From Candidatus Avelusimicrobium gallicola (GTDB taxonomy: Bacteria; Elusimicrobiota; Elusimicrobia; Elusimicrobiales; UBA9959): a stretch of DNA of 47,683 nt. The position numbers and the translations under genes are program-made. This document shows, one piece after another, positions 37,470-47,426 of the stretch. Location of the stretch: contig DYLH01000011.1 of assembly GCA_020722185.1 (NCBI GenBank), positions 1-47,683 of the forward strand, read 5' to 3'. The number at the start of each line of letters is the position of its first letter. The first letter of the stretch is position 1. Under the pieces are notes generated by a model. It saw only the letters and a list, made by a program, of their open reading frames with translations. It did not search any database and had not been told where the DNA came from.

Positions 37470-38561
37470 ATGGCTGAAAAACAATTAATGAAAGGAAACG
37501 AGGCTTTAGCCGAGGGCGCTGTAAGGGCTGGTTGCAGATTTTTCGCCGGCTATCCCATAACCCCTCAAAATGAAGTTCCAGAGTATATGTCGTGGAGACT
37601 GCCACAAGTTGGCGGAGCTTTTATTCAATCAGAATCTGAAGTGGCTGCCATAAATGTGATTTTTGGCGCCGCCGCCACAGGAGTTAGAAGTATGACTTCC
37701 TCCTCAAGTCCGGGAATAAGCCTTAAACAGGAAGGCATTTCCTATTGCGCGGGAGCGGATCTTCCTTTTTTGATAGCTAATGTGATGAGAGGCGGACCAG
37801 GACTTGGAAACATAGCAGGAGCGCAGGGAGATTATTTCCAGTCGACAAGAGGGGGAGGGCATGGAGATTATCGGCTATATGTGATGGCTCCAAATGGCGT
37901 TCAAGATATGTTTGACTTTCCTAAAAAATGCTATGAAGTGGCTTACAAGTACAGAATTCCAGCCATGATACTTGCAGACGGTATTATGGGACAAATGATG
38001 GAAGGTGTGGAAATAAAATGGCCTGAAGTTGATGTCAAAGGACTTGAGAAGCAAAAATGGGCTATTGGCACAAACGAAGAGGGCAGAGAGAGAAGAATGG
38101 TAAGCTCTTATGACCTTAGAGATGGCATGCTTGAAAAAATAGTTTTAGAAAGAGCAAAAAGGTATAAAGAAATAGAGGATAAGGAAGTTTTATGGGAAGA
38201 AAAAATGACAGAGGACGCAGAGATAATACTTGTGGCATACGGCATCTCAGCCAGGATCTCATATGCCGCATGTAGAATGGCCAGAGAGAAAGGAATTAAA
38301 GCTGGTCTTTTGCGACCCATAACATTATGGCCATTCCCTAAAAAAAGACTTATTGAGCTTGCGCCCAAAACAAAAAACTTTTTGGCTGTCGAGATGAGCC
38401 TTGGTCAAATGGTAGAAGATGTAAGATTGGCTGTAAACGGCAGGACCAATGTAAATCTTTTTGCTAAACCCGGCGGCTCTCCGATATTTGCCGAAGAGGT
38501 TTATAAAGCCATTGAAGATATAGTAAAAAAAGGAGCTAAAGAATATGCAACTGTTAAATGA
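37470..38561 (+). CDS. vorB: 2-oxoacid:ferredoxin oxidoreductase alpha subunit (VorB-like)
   Basis: LMKGNEALAEGAVRAGCRFFAGYPITPQNEVPEYMSWRLPQVGGAFIQSESEVAAINVIFGAAATGVRSMTSSSSPGISLKQEG. Confidence 0.9.
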   Translation: MAEKQLMKGNEALAEGAVRAGCRFFAGYPITPQNEVPEYMSWRLPQVGGAFIQSESEVAAINVIFGAAATGVRSMTSSSSPGISLKQEGISYCAGADLPFLIANVMRGGPGLGNIAGAQGDYFQSTRGGGHGDYRLYVMAPNGVQDMFDFPKKCYEVAYKYRIPAMILADGIMGQMMEGVEIKWPEVDVKGLEKQKWAIGTNEEGRERRMVSSYDLRDGMLEKIVLERAKRYKEIEDKEVLWEEKMTEDAEIILVAYGISARISYAACRMAREKGIKAGLLRPITLWPFPKKRLIELAPKTKNFLAVEMSLGQMVEDVRLAVNGRTNVNLFAKPGGSPIFAEEVYKAIEDIVKKGAKEYATVK

Positions 38562-39297
38562 AAGACCTAAATCATTACTGGATGTTCAGATGCATTATTG
38601 TCCCGGTTGTGGACATGGGATAATACACCGACTTGTGGCTGAGGCTATGGATGAGCTTAAAATAAGAGAAAAAACCATAGGCGTCGCGCCAGTTGGTTGC
38701 GCTGTCTTTGCTGACCACTATTTCAATTGCGACATGATACAGGGCGCGCATGGCAGAGGACCAGCAATAGCCACTGGAATAAAGAGGTCCTTGCCAAACT
38801 CTATAGTTTTCTCTTATCAGGGAGATGGAGATCTTGCCTCTATAGGAATGGCTGAAATAGTTCATGCCGCAGCCAGAGGAGAAAAACTGACAATCATATT
38901 CGTGAACAATGCAATCTATGGAATGACTGGTGGACAAATGGCGCCAACAACTCTCATAGGACAAAAATCCACCACTACTGTTGAGGGAAGAAAAACTGAA
39001 GTAAATGGTTTCCCCATAAGAATGTGTGAAATGCTTGCCACTCTTGATGGCGTTGTCTATGCCGAAAGAACCACTGTACACAATGTTGCTGGCGTGGTAA
39101 AAAGCAAAAATGCCATAAAAAAAGCATTCCAAAATCAGATTGATAATCGCGGTTTTTCAATAGTGGAAATACTTTCCATGTGTCCCACCAACTGGGGAGT
39201 CAGGCTTGACAATCCATCTGAAGCCACTAAATACATTAATGATTCTATGGTGAAGATTTTTCCGCCAGGAGTCTATAAGGATGTTTCCGCAAAATAA
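38545..39297 (+). CDS. 2-oxoacid:ferredoxin oxidoreductase beta subunit (TPP-binding)
   Basis: HYCPGCGHGIIHRLVAEAM; GAHGRGPAIATGIKRSLPNSIVFSYQGDGDLASIGMAEIVHAAARGEKLTIIFVNNAIYGMTGGQMAPTT. Confidence 0.94.
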   Translation: MQLLNERPKSLLDVQMHYCPGCGHGIIHRLVAEAMDELKIREKTIGVAPVGCAVFADHYFNCDMIQGAHGRGPAIATGIKRSLPNSIVFSYQGDGDLASIGMAEIVHAAARGEKLTIIFVNNAIYGMTGGQMAPTTLIGQKSTTTVEGRKTEVNGFPIRMCEMLATLDGVVYAERTTVHNVAGVVKSKNAIKKAFQNQIDNRGFSIVEILSMCPTNWGVRLDNPSEATKYINDSMVKIFPPGVYKDVSAK

Positions 39298-39309
39298 AAA
39301 GGAGGAAAA

Positions 39310-39843
39310 ATGTATCAAGGAATAAGAATTTCTGGTTTCGGCGGACAGGGGGTGATTTCCGCTGGAGTTCTTTTGGCATACACTGGCATATTGGAAAATA
39401 AAAATGTAAGTTTTTTTCCATCTTATGGAGCGGAAATGAGGGGCGGAACGGCCAATTGCTCGGTTGTAATAGCTTCAGACGAAGTTGATACTCCTATTGT
39501 ATCTTCTCCGGACACAGTCATAGTATTCAATGAACCATCTTTGGCCAAATTTGAGTCAATGGTGAAACCGGGCGGAATATTGATAGTGAACTCTTCGCTT
39601 ATTAAAAGCGAGCCAACTAGAAAAGACATAAAAGTGCTAAAGGTTCCGTGCAATGAGATAGCGGACAAGCTTGGCAATGCAAAAATTATGAATATGGTCG
39701 CTTTGGGCGCTTTTGCCAAAGCCACCGGAGCAGTTTCAATTGAGGCCATATCCAGGGCTCTGCCAAAGGTTTATAAGAAGCTTAAACCGGAAGTGATAGA
39801 ACTCAATATTAAAGCCCTCAATGAAGGAGCCACTCTGGCCTAA
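39310..39843 (+). CDS. 2-oxoacid:ferredoxin oxidoreductase gamma subunit
   Basis: IRISGFGGQGVISAGVLLAYTGI; FFPSYGAEMRGGTANCSVVIASDEVDTPIVSSPD. Confidence 0.94.
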   Translation: MYQGIRISGFGGQGVISAGVLLAYTGILENKNVSFFPSYGAEMRGGTANCSVVIASDEVDTPIVSSPDTVIVFNEPSLAKFESMVKPGGILIVNSSLIKSEPTRKDIKVLKVPCNEIADKLGNAKIMNMVALGAFAKATGAVSIEAISRALPKVYKKLKPEVIELNIKALNEGATLA

Positions 39844-39852
39844 CAGTTAGCT

Positions 39853-39890
39853 AAAACGGCCGCCACATTGGGCGGCCGTTTTATTTTTTA
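39853..39890 (+). terminator. Rho-independent terminator after the oxidoreductase operon
   Basis: AAAACGGCCGCC-acattg-GGCGGCCGTTTT perfect 12-bp stem followed by atttttta. Confidence 0.95.
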
Positions 39891-39898
39891 GTTTTAAT

Positions 39899-41659
39899 AT
39901 GGACGATTACGACTTAGACAAAAAAGAAAAAATAGATTATAAATCGTCTTTTCGTCTTATCTATTCTCTTTTAAAACCCTATAAAAAAAATCTCTACACA
40001 GCCTTTTTTTATCTTATTCTTTCAACGGGAACTTCCCTTCTCATTCCTTTACTTGCAAAATATGCCATAGACGAGGGGATAAAAAAGAAAAATCTCAAAT
40101 ATCTACTAATTATAATGTCAGCTTATCTTATAAACACATTGTTTTTCCTCTTAATGAATTATTTAAGCTCAATGAAACTGATAGAGACAGGACAGGATCT
40201 AATTCTTGGGCTTAAAAAAAAGCTTTATGATCATTTATTGAATCTGGATATAGACTATTACTCTAAAAATCCTGTCGGCAAAATAATGGCAAGGATTCAA
40301 AGCGACACATCGGCCCTTTATGAACTTTTCACTCAAACAGTAGTCAGCATTTTTAAGGACATACTATTGTTTATCGCAATTTTTGTGATAATGTTTTATT
40401 CAAATGCTAAACTGGCGAAAATACTTCTCCCCATTGTAATTTTTATAGCAATAATAGTTAAAATTTTTATAGATAAAAGCTCTTCCATCTTTGTAAGTGT
40501 TAGAAAAATCATAAGCGAAATATCGGGCTTTATTTCTGAAAGACTAAATTCGATTTCAACGATACAAACATTCAATAAAGAAAAACAAGAAGAGGAAACT
40601 CTTGATAAATTTAATATAAAAAAATTCAATGCGGCTCTCAGAGGAGAATTCTACTCCATAATATTTTTTATGACTATCATAATGTTTGATCCCATCTCAA
40701 AAGCTCTCATTTTTGCCTATGGAGGATCAAATGTCATAGCTGGCACACTATCTATAGGAGCTCTAATAATGTTCATTCTCTATGTTGGACAGTTATTTGA
40801 ACCTATATTTATGTTCTCTGAACATATAAGCATAATTCAGAAATCTTTCTCCGCTGGACACAGGATAAACAATATTCTCTCCACAAAACCGCGTATAGTA
40901 AATGTAGAAAATCCTGTTTATCTAGACTCTTTTTCCAAAAGTATAAAATTTGAAAATGTACATATGAAATATCAAGAAGACACGGACTGGATAATTAGAA
41001 ATTTAAGTTTCGAAATACCAAAAGGCAAAGCCATAGCTGTAGCTGGCAAAACTGGCGGGGGGAAAACAACCATTACAAACATACTGCTTCGATTCAATGA
41101 TTATCAAAAGGGAAACGTATATATAGATGGCATAGAGCTTAAGAAAACAAATATAAAATCGATAAGAAAACTAATTGGACTTGTGCAACAGGATATATAT
41201 CTTTTTCCTGGCACAGTGGCTGAAAATCTAAAGCTAATGGATAAAAACATTGACGATTCAAGGCTTGATTATGCCATAAAGACTCTTGAGCTGGAATATT
41301 TTTATAAAAAGCACCCTCTAAATAAAAAAATAACTGAAAAAGGGAACAATCTTTCACAGGGAGAAAAACAGATAATATCTCTGACGAGAAGTATGGTTTT
41401 GGACCAGGAAATACTATGCCTTGATGAGGCCACATCAAACATAGACCCTTATACTGAAAGAATGCTCACTAGGGCTATAAAAAATATGATGAAACATAAG
41501 ACAGTGTTTATTATTGCGCACCGTCTCTCAACTATAGAGAGCGCTGATAATATAATTTTTCTACACAATGGAGAAATAGCTGAAGAGGGAACTCATGAAG
41601 AATTAATGGCTAAAAAAGGCCATTATTTCAAATATTATTCGCTACAAACAGGAATTTAA
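39899..41659 (+). CDS. ABC exporter, TMD-NBD half-transporter A (heterodimeric)
   Basis: Six-TM domain; Walker A AVAGKTGGGKTT; degenerate signature NLSQGEKQ; Walker B EILCLDEATSNID. Confidence 0.93.
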   Translation: MDDYDLDKKEKIDYKSSFRLIYSLLKPYKKNLYTAFFYLILSTGTSLLIPLLAKYAIDEGIKKKNLKYLLIIMSAYLINTLFFLLMNYLSSMKLIETGQDLILGLKKKLYDHLLNLDIDYYSKNPVGKIMARIQSDTSALYELFTQTVVSIFKDILLFIAIFVIMFYSNAKLAKILLPIVIFIAIIVKIFIDKSSSIFVSVRKIISEISGFISERLNSISTIQTFNKEKQEEETLDKFNIKKFNAALRGEFYSIIFFMTIIMFDPISKALIFAYGGSNVIAGTLSIGALIMFILYVGQLFEPIFMFSEHISIIQKSFSAGHRINNILSTKPRIVNVENPVYLDSFSKSIKFENVHMKYQEDTDWIIRNLSFEIPKGKAIAVAGKTGGGKTTITNILLRFNDYQKGNVYIDGIELKKTNIKSIRKLIGLVQQDIYLFPGTVAENLKLMDKNIDDSRLDYAIKTLELEYFYKKHPLNKKITEKGNNLSQGEKQIISLTRSMVLDQEILCLDEATSNIDPYTERMLTRAIKNMMKHKTVFIIAHRLSTIESADNIIFLHNGEIAEEGTHEELMAKKGHYFKYYSLQTGI

Positions 41660-41660
41660 A

Positions 41661-43388
41661 ATGACTTTCACATTGAAATGGTTGCTGCCCTATTGGAAGA
41701 AAAGCTGGAAAAGAATGACGGCTATAGTCACGCTTGGCCTTTTAAGCGCAGGATTGCAAGCTACGACCCCAATAATAGTTAAAAACATAGTGAATGGACT
41801 TAATCAAAATATCAACTGGGAGTATATAAAGCTAAATGTTTTCTATATGCTTTCTTTAGGCATTCTTTCATACACTGTTGGCATACTTGCTCAAAGAAAC
41901 AGAGCCTATATGAATTTTAAAATAGAGTATCAAATAAGACAAAATCTTTTTGCCCATATCTTAAAGCTTGACCATTCTCTCTACTACAAGCATACAGTCG
42001 GAGATATCCTTACAAGACTTATAGACGATATTTCTGAAAAGATTTCGTGGTTTGCCTGTTCCGGAGTGTTTAGATTCATACAGGCCTGTTTGACAATAAT
42101 AGCGGTAATTAGCGCAATGCTTTATCTAAATATTACACTTTCTCTCTGGTGTCTGGCGCCTATGCCGATCATTGTTTTCTTTACAATAAAATTAGGCAAA
42201 AAACTTAGCAAAAAATATTCACAACTGCAGGATTCAATATCTGAAATATATGATTTTCTGGAAACCTCTTTCAGCGCTATAAGACTGATAAAAGCAAATT
42301 CCAAAGAAAATAGCCAAAAGGATTTTTTTGCGACAAAGGCTCAAGAGCAAAGGGAAAAAGAGATAATGACTGGAAGACTGCAGATAATTTTTTCATACTT
42401 TTTTCATTATTCAGGTTTTTTTTCAGTCTTTCTTGTTTATATCGCTGGAGGTCTCATGGTCATAAATGGCAGTATAGACCTTGGAGATCTGGTAGCATTT
42501 CAATTTTTCTCCTCAATGATAATATTTCCTCTTATGGATGTCAGCCAATTTTTTATAACTGGCAACAGAGCGGAAGCGTCCATAAAAAGAGTAAATGAAA
42601 TTTTTTTGATAAAACCGCTTTTAATAAATTCAAAAAAACAAATAAAATTGTCAAACATAGAAAAACTTGAGTTTATTTCACTTTCTTTTGACACAAATAC
42701 TAAAAAAAGGATACTAGATAATATTTCATTCAAATCAATTAGAGGGGGAAAATTATCCATAGTGGGAAAAATAGGCTCAGGCAAATCGACTATTCTCAAA
42801 CTTATCTTAAGGCTTATGGAATATACACAGGGGGAATATCTTGTAAATGGGATAAATGTAAGGGACATAGATACTGCTTCTCTCAGAGAAAGAATAGCTT
42901 ATGTGCCGCAAGAACCTTCAATATTTAGCGCCACCATACTTGAAAATATAACTCTTTTTTCAAAAAATTTTGACGAATCCGAACTTCAAAAGGCAATTAA
43001 AGTCTCTCAATTAGAGTATGATTTGTCCAGATTACCTAATGGGATTAAAACACAAGTCGGGAATAGAGGTTTTTCAATATCAGGCGGTCAAAAACAGCGA
43101 ATATGCCTCGCCAGAGCTCTATTGAAAAATCCAGATTTTCTAATAATAGATGATGCCACCAATGCCATGGATGCATTGACTGAAGAAAATTTCTGGAATG
43201 ATTTCAATTCAAGCTATTCCAACTGCGGATCTATAATAGTCACGCATAGGACAAAAACTCTTGAAAAAAGCGATGAAATACTTGTATTGGAACAGGGAAA
43301 AGCTATTGAAAGAGGAAATCACAAATCGCTTATAGCAGGCGAAACTCTTTACAAAAAGATCTACGAAAAATCAAGACTTGAGGAATAA
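41661..43388 (+). CDS. ABC exporter, TMD-NBD half-transporter B (heterodimeric)
   Basis: Walker A GKIGSGKST; canonical signature SISGGQKQR; Walker B DFLIIDDATNAMD with Asp in place of catalytic Glu; 1-nt gap from partner. Confidence 0.93.
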   Translation: MTFTLKWLLPYWKKSWKRMTAIVTLGLLSAGLQATTPIIVKNIVNGLNQNINWEYIKLNVFYMLSLGILSYTVGILAQRNRAYMNFKIEYQIRQNLFAHILKLDHSLYYKHTVGDILTRLIDDISEKISWFACSGVFRFIQACLTIIAVISAMLYLNITLSLWCLAPMPIIVFFTIKLGKKLSKKYSQLQDSISEIYDFLETSFSAIRLIKANSKENSQKDFFATKAQEQREKEIMTGRLQIIFSYFFHYSGFFSVFLVYIAGGLMVINGSIDLGDLVAFQFFSSMIIFPLMDVSQFFITGNRAEASIKRVNEIFLIKPLLINSKKQIKLSNIEKLEFISLSFDTNTKKRILDNISFKSIRGGKLSIVGKIGSGKSTILKLILRLMEYTQGEYLVNGINVRDIDTASLRERIAYVPQEPSIFSATILENITLFSKNFDESELQKAIKVSQLEYDLSRLPNGIKTQVGNRGFSISGGQKQRICLARALLKNPDFLIIDDATNAMDALTEENFWNDFNSSYSNCGSIIVTHRTKTLEKSDEILVLEQGKAIERGNHKSLIAGETLYKKIYEKSRLEE

Positions 43389-43390
43389 AA

Positions 43391-44329
43391 TTAAAACATT
43401 ATTTTCATAACCAGAGAATAAAGCGGAATTAAAAGAAAATAAAAGAATGTGCTTATTACTATAATAGCCGAGATAAGCTCGTCGTCAAGTTCCATTTCTT
43501 TAGCCACTATATAAGCCATTACGGCCGTTGGCATTGTGTGTTGTATGAAGGTAACCTTAAAAGGTAAAGTAATATCATTTGACAAATATATGACAAAAGC
43601 CGCTATAAAAGGCAAGATGATAAGCTTTACAGACAAAGCTATTGATATTTCTTTTACTCTGCTTATAAGCTTAATTTTGCCATATAATGAAAAACCAAGA
43701 GTTATCAAAGAAAAAGGAATTACTGTGCTTGAAATCTCTTTAAATAAATCGTTTACGAAACCGGAAAATCTTATGGATAAAAAAGACATTACTATGCCGA
43801 TAAAGGAACTCATTAATACCGGATTTTTCACCGTATGAGAAATAAAAGTAGAAAATATAAATTCATCCTCAGATATTAGATTAATTAATATCAGACAAAA
43901 TGTAAATATAACAAGATTGTGTAGAGCTGAAGACAAAACCGCATAAGCAAGGGCAGATTCTCCAATAAAGGCTACACTTGCTGGAAGTCCTAAATAAACT
44001 GTATTGCCAAGAACTGAAGCTATTATAAGAGTTCTGGCCTGATTAATTGAGAAGAATGATGATTTCCACAAAATAAAAATTGAAGTGGAAACTATTATTA
44101 TCGGGATTAGGTTAACGGCGGCAAAAGATAGATTTATAGATGAAGACTCTAGAGATGAAATTTTATAAACAATAATAACAGGCAGGGCAAAATAATATAG
44201 ATACTTATTTAAAAAAGATAAAACTTCTTCTCTGCTTCTTATGCGCGAGGAAAAAAACCATCCAACTGTCAGGAAAAATATTATTTTTAAAAAAGCTGTA
44301 GTCATTTTATATGGGGAAATAAAGAACAA
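43391..44329 (-). CDS. AEC-family (auxin efflux carrier-like) transporter
   Basis: About 10 hydrophobic segments; NKYLYYFALPVIIVYKIS; LIIASVLGNTVYLGLPASVAFIGESALAYAVLSSALHN; HTMPTAVMAYIVAKEMELD. Confidence 0.85.
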   Translation of the reverse strand: MFFISPYKMTTAFLKIIFFLTVGWFFSSRIRSREEVLSFLNKYLYYFALPVIIVYKISSLESSSINLSFAAVNLIPIIIVSTSIFILWKSSFFSINQARTLIIASVLGNTVYLGLPASVAFIGESALAYAVLSSALHNLVIFTFCLILINLISEDEFIFSTFISHTVKNPVLMSSFIGIVMSFLSIRFSGFVNDLFKEISSTVIPFSLITLGFSLYGKIKLISRVKEISIALSVKLIILPFIAAFVIYLSNDITLPFKVTFIQHTMPTAVMAYIVAKEMELDDELISAIIVISTFFYFLLIPLYSLVMKIMF

Positions 44330-45962
44330 GTATTTGCGCAGATATAATTCTTAAAAACATAACCCATGGATATACCGAAGCATAGCTCATTGAAGCAAGA
44401 TTAGATGAAGAAAGTGAATTGGCGAAAGCCAGAGCTGGGGGATCTGTCATTGAACCAGCCAGCGCGCCGCAAAGTGAGAGATAATTGCTCTTGAATTTTA
44501 TTTTCATAAATATTCCAGACAAAAAAATTGGAACAAAAGATATAATGAAAGACAAGGTAACGATTTTTAATCCAGAGCCATAAATAAGCATGCTAAAAAA
44601 CCTTTCACCTGATTTGAGCCCCACACTGGCAAGGAATAGCACTATACCGATTTCCCTTAACATAAGATTTCCAGCTGGCGGCATATACCAGCTTATAGTG
44701 CCTATGCTCTGGCGATAGCTAAAAAAGATTGCCGCCAGTAGTGGTCCGCCAGCAAGTCCAATTTTTATAGGATGGGAAAATCCCGGGATATGAAATGGTA
44801 TAGATCCTATAATAACTCCTGTTATTATGCCGATAAATAGCGGGACAAGCTGTGGATGATTCAGGTCCTTTGGAGAATTTCCCAAAAGCCCAGAAGCTTT
44901 TTTAACATCTACTTCTTCGCCAACCAAAACTATATTATCTCCATATTGAAACCTGTAATCATCCCCAATTATAAATTCCACATCAGCTCTGGATGCCCTT
45001 GTGGCAATTACATTATGAGAGTATATGCCGGATTCCTCAAGAGTCTTGCCTATGACTTGCTTTCTTGAAACTATCACTCTAGTATGAATTATTCTGCTTG
45101 GCATTTTTCTTAAATCCATATTAGATATAGTCCCAACTATTTTCATAAACTGCTCAAGATTTTCCTTGGTCCCAACTGCCAGTACTATATCTCCAAGATT
45201 TACAATATCATCTTCATGCGCCACAAAAAGATTGCCATTTTTACATATTCTTGAAATTGCTATATTAAAAGTATTTATGGCGGGAATATCTTTTATCTTT
45301 ATCCCGTCAAGATTTTTATTTTCTACTTTTATACTGTAATTTTCTATATTTGAAGTTTTTGAAGTTTTAACCAGGTTTTCTATATCTGACTGAGATTCTT
45401 TCTTAAATATCAACCTTATGAGTATAAAGTTTATTATTATGGCAATTATTGCGCCTGGATATGCCAGAGCATATCCAACAGAGATATCGTTCAATTTATC
45501 TACAAATGGGGTGTTTACTATAGCCTGCTGGGCTGATGCAAGAGATGGGGTATTTGTGACTGCCCCTGTATACATCCCTATAGACAAAGGCATACTAAGT
45601 CCAAAAATTTTTGAGATAATCACAGCTAGAAATATTCCCAAAATTATTATAGCTGTAGCCATTACATTAAACTTAAGGCCATCTCTTTTAAAAGAAGAAA
45701 AAAATCCAGGGCCCACTTGAGTTCCCACTGCATATACAAAAAGTATGAGGCCGAACTCCCTTACAAATTCAAGAATTTTTTCATTTGGATTAAGGCCCAG
45801 ATAAGAAAGGATTATTCCGGCAAAAAGCACCCCGGCTATGCCAAAGTTTATCTTAAATACCTTGATACCACCAATAAAAAGCCCAATAGCTCCAGTAAGA
45901 GCTAGAGATAAAACAGTGAAAGCAATCCCCTCTGGTGGAATAATGGAATAAAAATTTCCCAT
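44307..45962 (-). CDS. AspT/YidE-like transporter with two membrane repeats and central RCK_C/TrkA_C domains
   Basis: EFGLILFVYAVGTQVGPGFFSSFKRDG; GMYTGAVTNTPSLASAQQA; GDIVLAVGTKENLEQFMKIVG; DNIVLVGEEVDVKKA; LREIGIVLFLASVGLKSGERF; CGALAGSMTDPPALAFANSL. Confidence 0.9.
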   Translation of the reverse strand: MGNFYSIIPPEGIAFTVLSLALTGAIGLFIGGIKVFKINFGIAGVLFAGIILSYLGLNPNEKILEFVREFGLILFVYAVGTQVGPGFFSSFKRDGLKFNVMATAIIILGIFLAVIISKIFGLSMPLSIGMYTGAVTNTPSLASAQQAIVNTPFVDKLNDISVGYALAYPGAIIAIIINFILIRLIFKKESQSDIENLVKTSKTSNIENYSIKVENKNLDGIKIKDIPAINTFNIAISRICKNGNLFVAHEDDIVNLGDIVLAVGTKENLEQFMKIVGTISNMDLRKMPSRIIHTRVIVSRKQVIGKTLEESGIYSHNVIATRASRADVEFIIGDDYRFQYGDNIVLVGEEVDVKKASGLLGNSPKDLNHPQLVPLFIGIITGVIIGSIPFHIPGFSHPIKIGLAGGPLLAAIFFSYRQSIGTISWYMPPAGNLMLREIGIVLFLASVGLKSGERFFSMLIYGSGLKIVTLSFIISFVPIFLSGIFMKIKFKSNYLSLCGALAGSMTDPPALAFANSLSSSNLASMSYASVYPWVMFLRIISAQILVLYFPI

Positions 45963-45980
45963 AACTAAATTCTATCAAAA

Positions 45981-46009
45981 TTGAAGGTAATGTAAAAAAT
46001 TGTTAGAAT
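45981..46009 (+). promoter_or_regulatory. Candidate promoter TTGAAG-17-TAGAAT, 7 nt before ATG 46017 (leaderless)
   Basis: TTGAAG 45981-45986, TAGAAT 46004-46009; no SD before ATG. Confidence 0.6.
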
Positions 46010-46016
46010 ATTTTCT

Positions 46017-47252
46017 ATGAAAACTTACAATAATCCATGGTTTTTTGTGCCCACAACTTATTTTGCGGAAGGTCTTCCTTATGTGATAGTAAATTCTCTC
46101 GCTGTAATAATATACAAAAAAATGGATGTGCCAAATGATATATTGGCTTTTTGGACAAGTCTGCTTTATCTTCCATGGGCTATAAAAATGTTTTGGAGTC
46201 CGTTTGTCGATATATTATTCACAAAGAGAAAATGGATAATAGCAACTCAAGGGATAATGGCTCTGGCGATAGCAATGGCTTCTTTCTCAATAACCTCAGA
46301 CAATTTTCTTAAATGGTCTATGATAGTTTTTAGCGCGCTGGCGTTTCTTTCTGCCACTCATGATGTCGCAGTAGATGGATTTTACATGATTTCTATGGAT
46401 GATAGAAAACAGGCCTTTTTTGTTGGGATAAGGGCTTTTGCTTACAGGCTTGCCATGCTTTTTTCAAGCAGCGTTCTTGTTATCTGGGCTGGAAAATTGG
46501 AAACAGCGTCCAATAGCGTGCCTTATTCATGGAAGGTGGTTCTAGCTTCCACAGCTCTTATAATGGCTATATTGAGCCTATATCATTCCATAGCATTGCC
46601 CTTTCCTGAAAATGACAGAGGATCTAAATTTGATTTTATAGCTTACTCTCATTCAATGCTTTCTTATTTTAAACAAGAGAAAATTTTGCTTGGCATATTA
46701 TTTATCGCGCTATTCAGGTTTGGAGAGGCAATGCTTGTAAAAATATCTGGACCATTTCTGCTTGACCCTGTGCTAAATGGGGGGATAGGATTAAGCACTC
46801 AAGAATATGGATTTGCATATGGTGGCGTGGGGCTTACATGTCTTATATTTGGGAATTTGGCTGGAGCATGGTTTATCTCAAAATTTGGGCTAAAGAAATG
46901 TATGTGGCCTATGGCCTTAGCCTTGAATGCTCCAGATCTGGTTTATGTCTATATGGCATATACCCCTCAACTTCCAAAATATTTTGTTTACATATTGGTT
47001 GCCTTTGAGCAATTGGGCTATGGTTTGGGAACAACTGCTTTCATGTATTATATGATACAAATGACAGATGAAAAGAATAAAACTGTGCATTTTGCAATCT
47101 CAACAGGAATAATGGCTTTCGCCATGATGTTGCCCGGAATGGTCAGCGGGAAAATACAGGTCAGTGTGGGATATCCACATTTCTTTGTCATTGTGTGTCT
47201 GGCAACAATACCGGGAATGTTGCTTATTCCTTTTTTGAAATATAAGAACTAG
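46017..47252 (+). CDS. MFS transporter, AmpG-like
   Basis: WFFVPTTYFAEGLPYVIVNSLAVIIYKKMDVPNDILAFWTSLLYLPWAIKMFWSPFVD; SATHDVAVDGFYMISMD; 12 hydrophobic segments. Confidence 0.88.
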   Translation: MKTYNNPWFFVPTTYFAEGLPYVIVNSLAVIIYKKMDVPNDILAFWTSLLYLPWAIKMFWSPFVDILFTKRKWIIATQGIMALAIAMASFSITSDNFLKWSMIVFSALAFLSATHDVAVDGFYMISMDDRKQAFFVGIRAFAYRLAMLFSSSVLVIWAGKLETASNSVPYSWKVVLASTALIMAILSLYHSIALPFPENDRGSKFDFIAYSHSMLSYFKQEKILLGILFIALFRFGEAMLVKISGPFLLDPVLNGGIGLSTQEYGFAYGGVGLTCLIFGNLAGAWFISKFGLKKCMWPMALALNAPDLVYVYMAYTPQLPKYFVYILVAFEQLGYGLGTTAFMYYMIQMTDEKNKTVHFAISTGIMAFAMMLPGMVSGKIQVSVGYPHFFVIVCLATIPGMLLIPFLKYKN

Positions 47253-47323
47253 ACTGAGCCTTTCAAAATACAGTAACACTTTGGATGCTCAGATTTGGAT
47301 TGGATGCAAGGCGCGACGAATGA

Positions 47324-47342
47324 GCATACCTGAAGGGTATGT
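47324..47342. repeat. Small hairpin GCATACC-TGAAG-GGTATGT in a GC-richer intergenic patch next to transposase remnant
   Basis: Read directly: gagCATACCtgaagGGTATGtgc within ggatgcaaggcgcgacgaatgagcatacctgaagggtatgtgc. Confidence 0.45.
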
Positions 47343-47426
47343 GCAAAATATCAGAAACATATTGGACGGTTTTAAGATAAAAAAATATTAGAATAGTGCT
47401 TATCAAACCATATCAGGAGGTCCAAT

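Noticed and set aside
38575-39132. 185-aa minus-strand ORF
   Set aside because: Fully antisense to a clearly conserved TPP-binding beta subunit; the translation resembles no protein family and is compositionally odd.
42500-42868. 122-aa minus-strand ORF
   Set aside because: Antisense to the ABC exporter NBD; shadow ORF.
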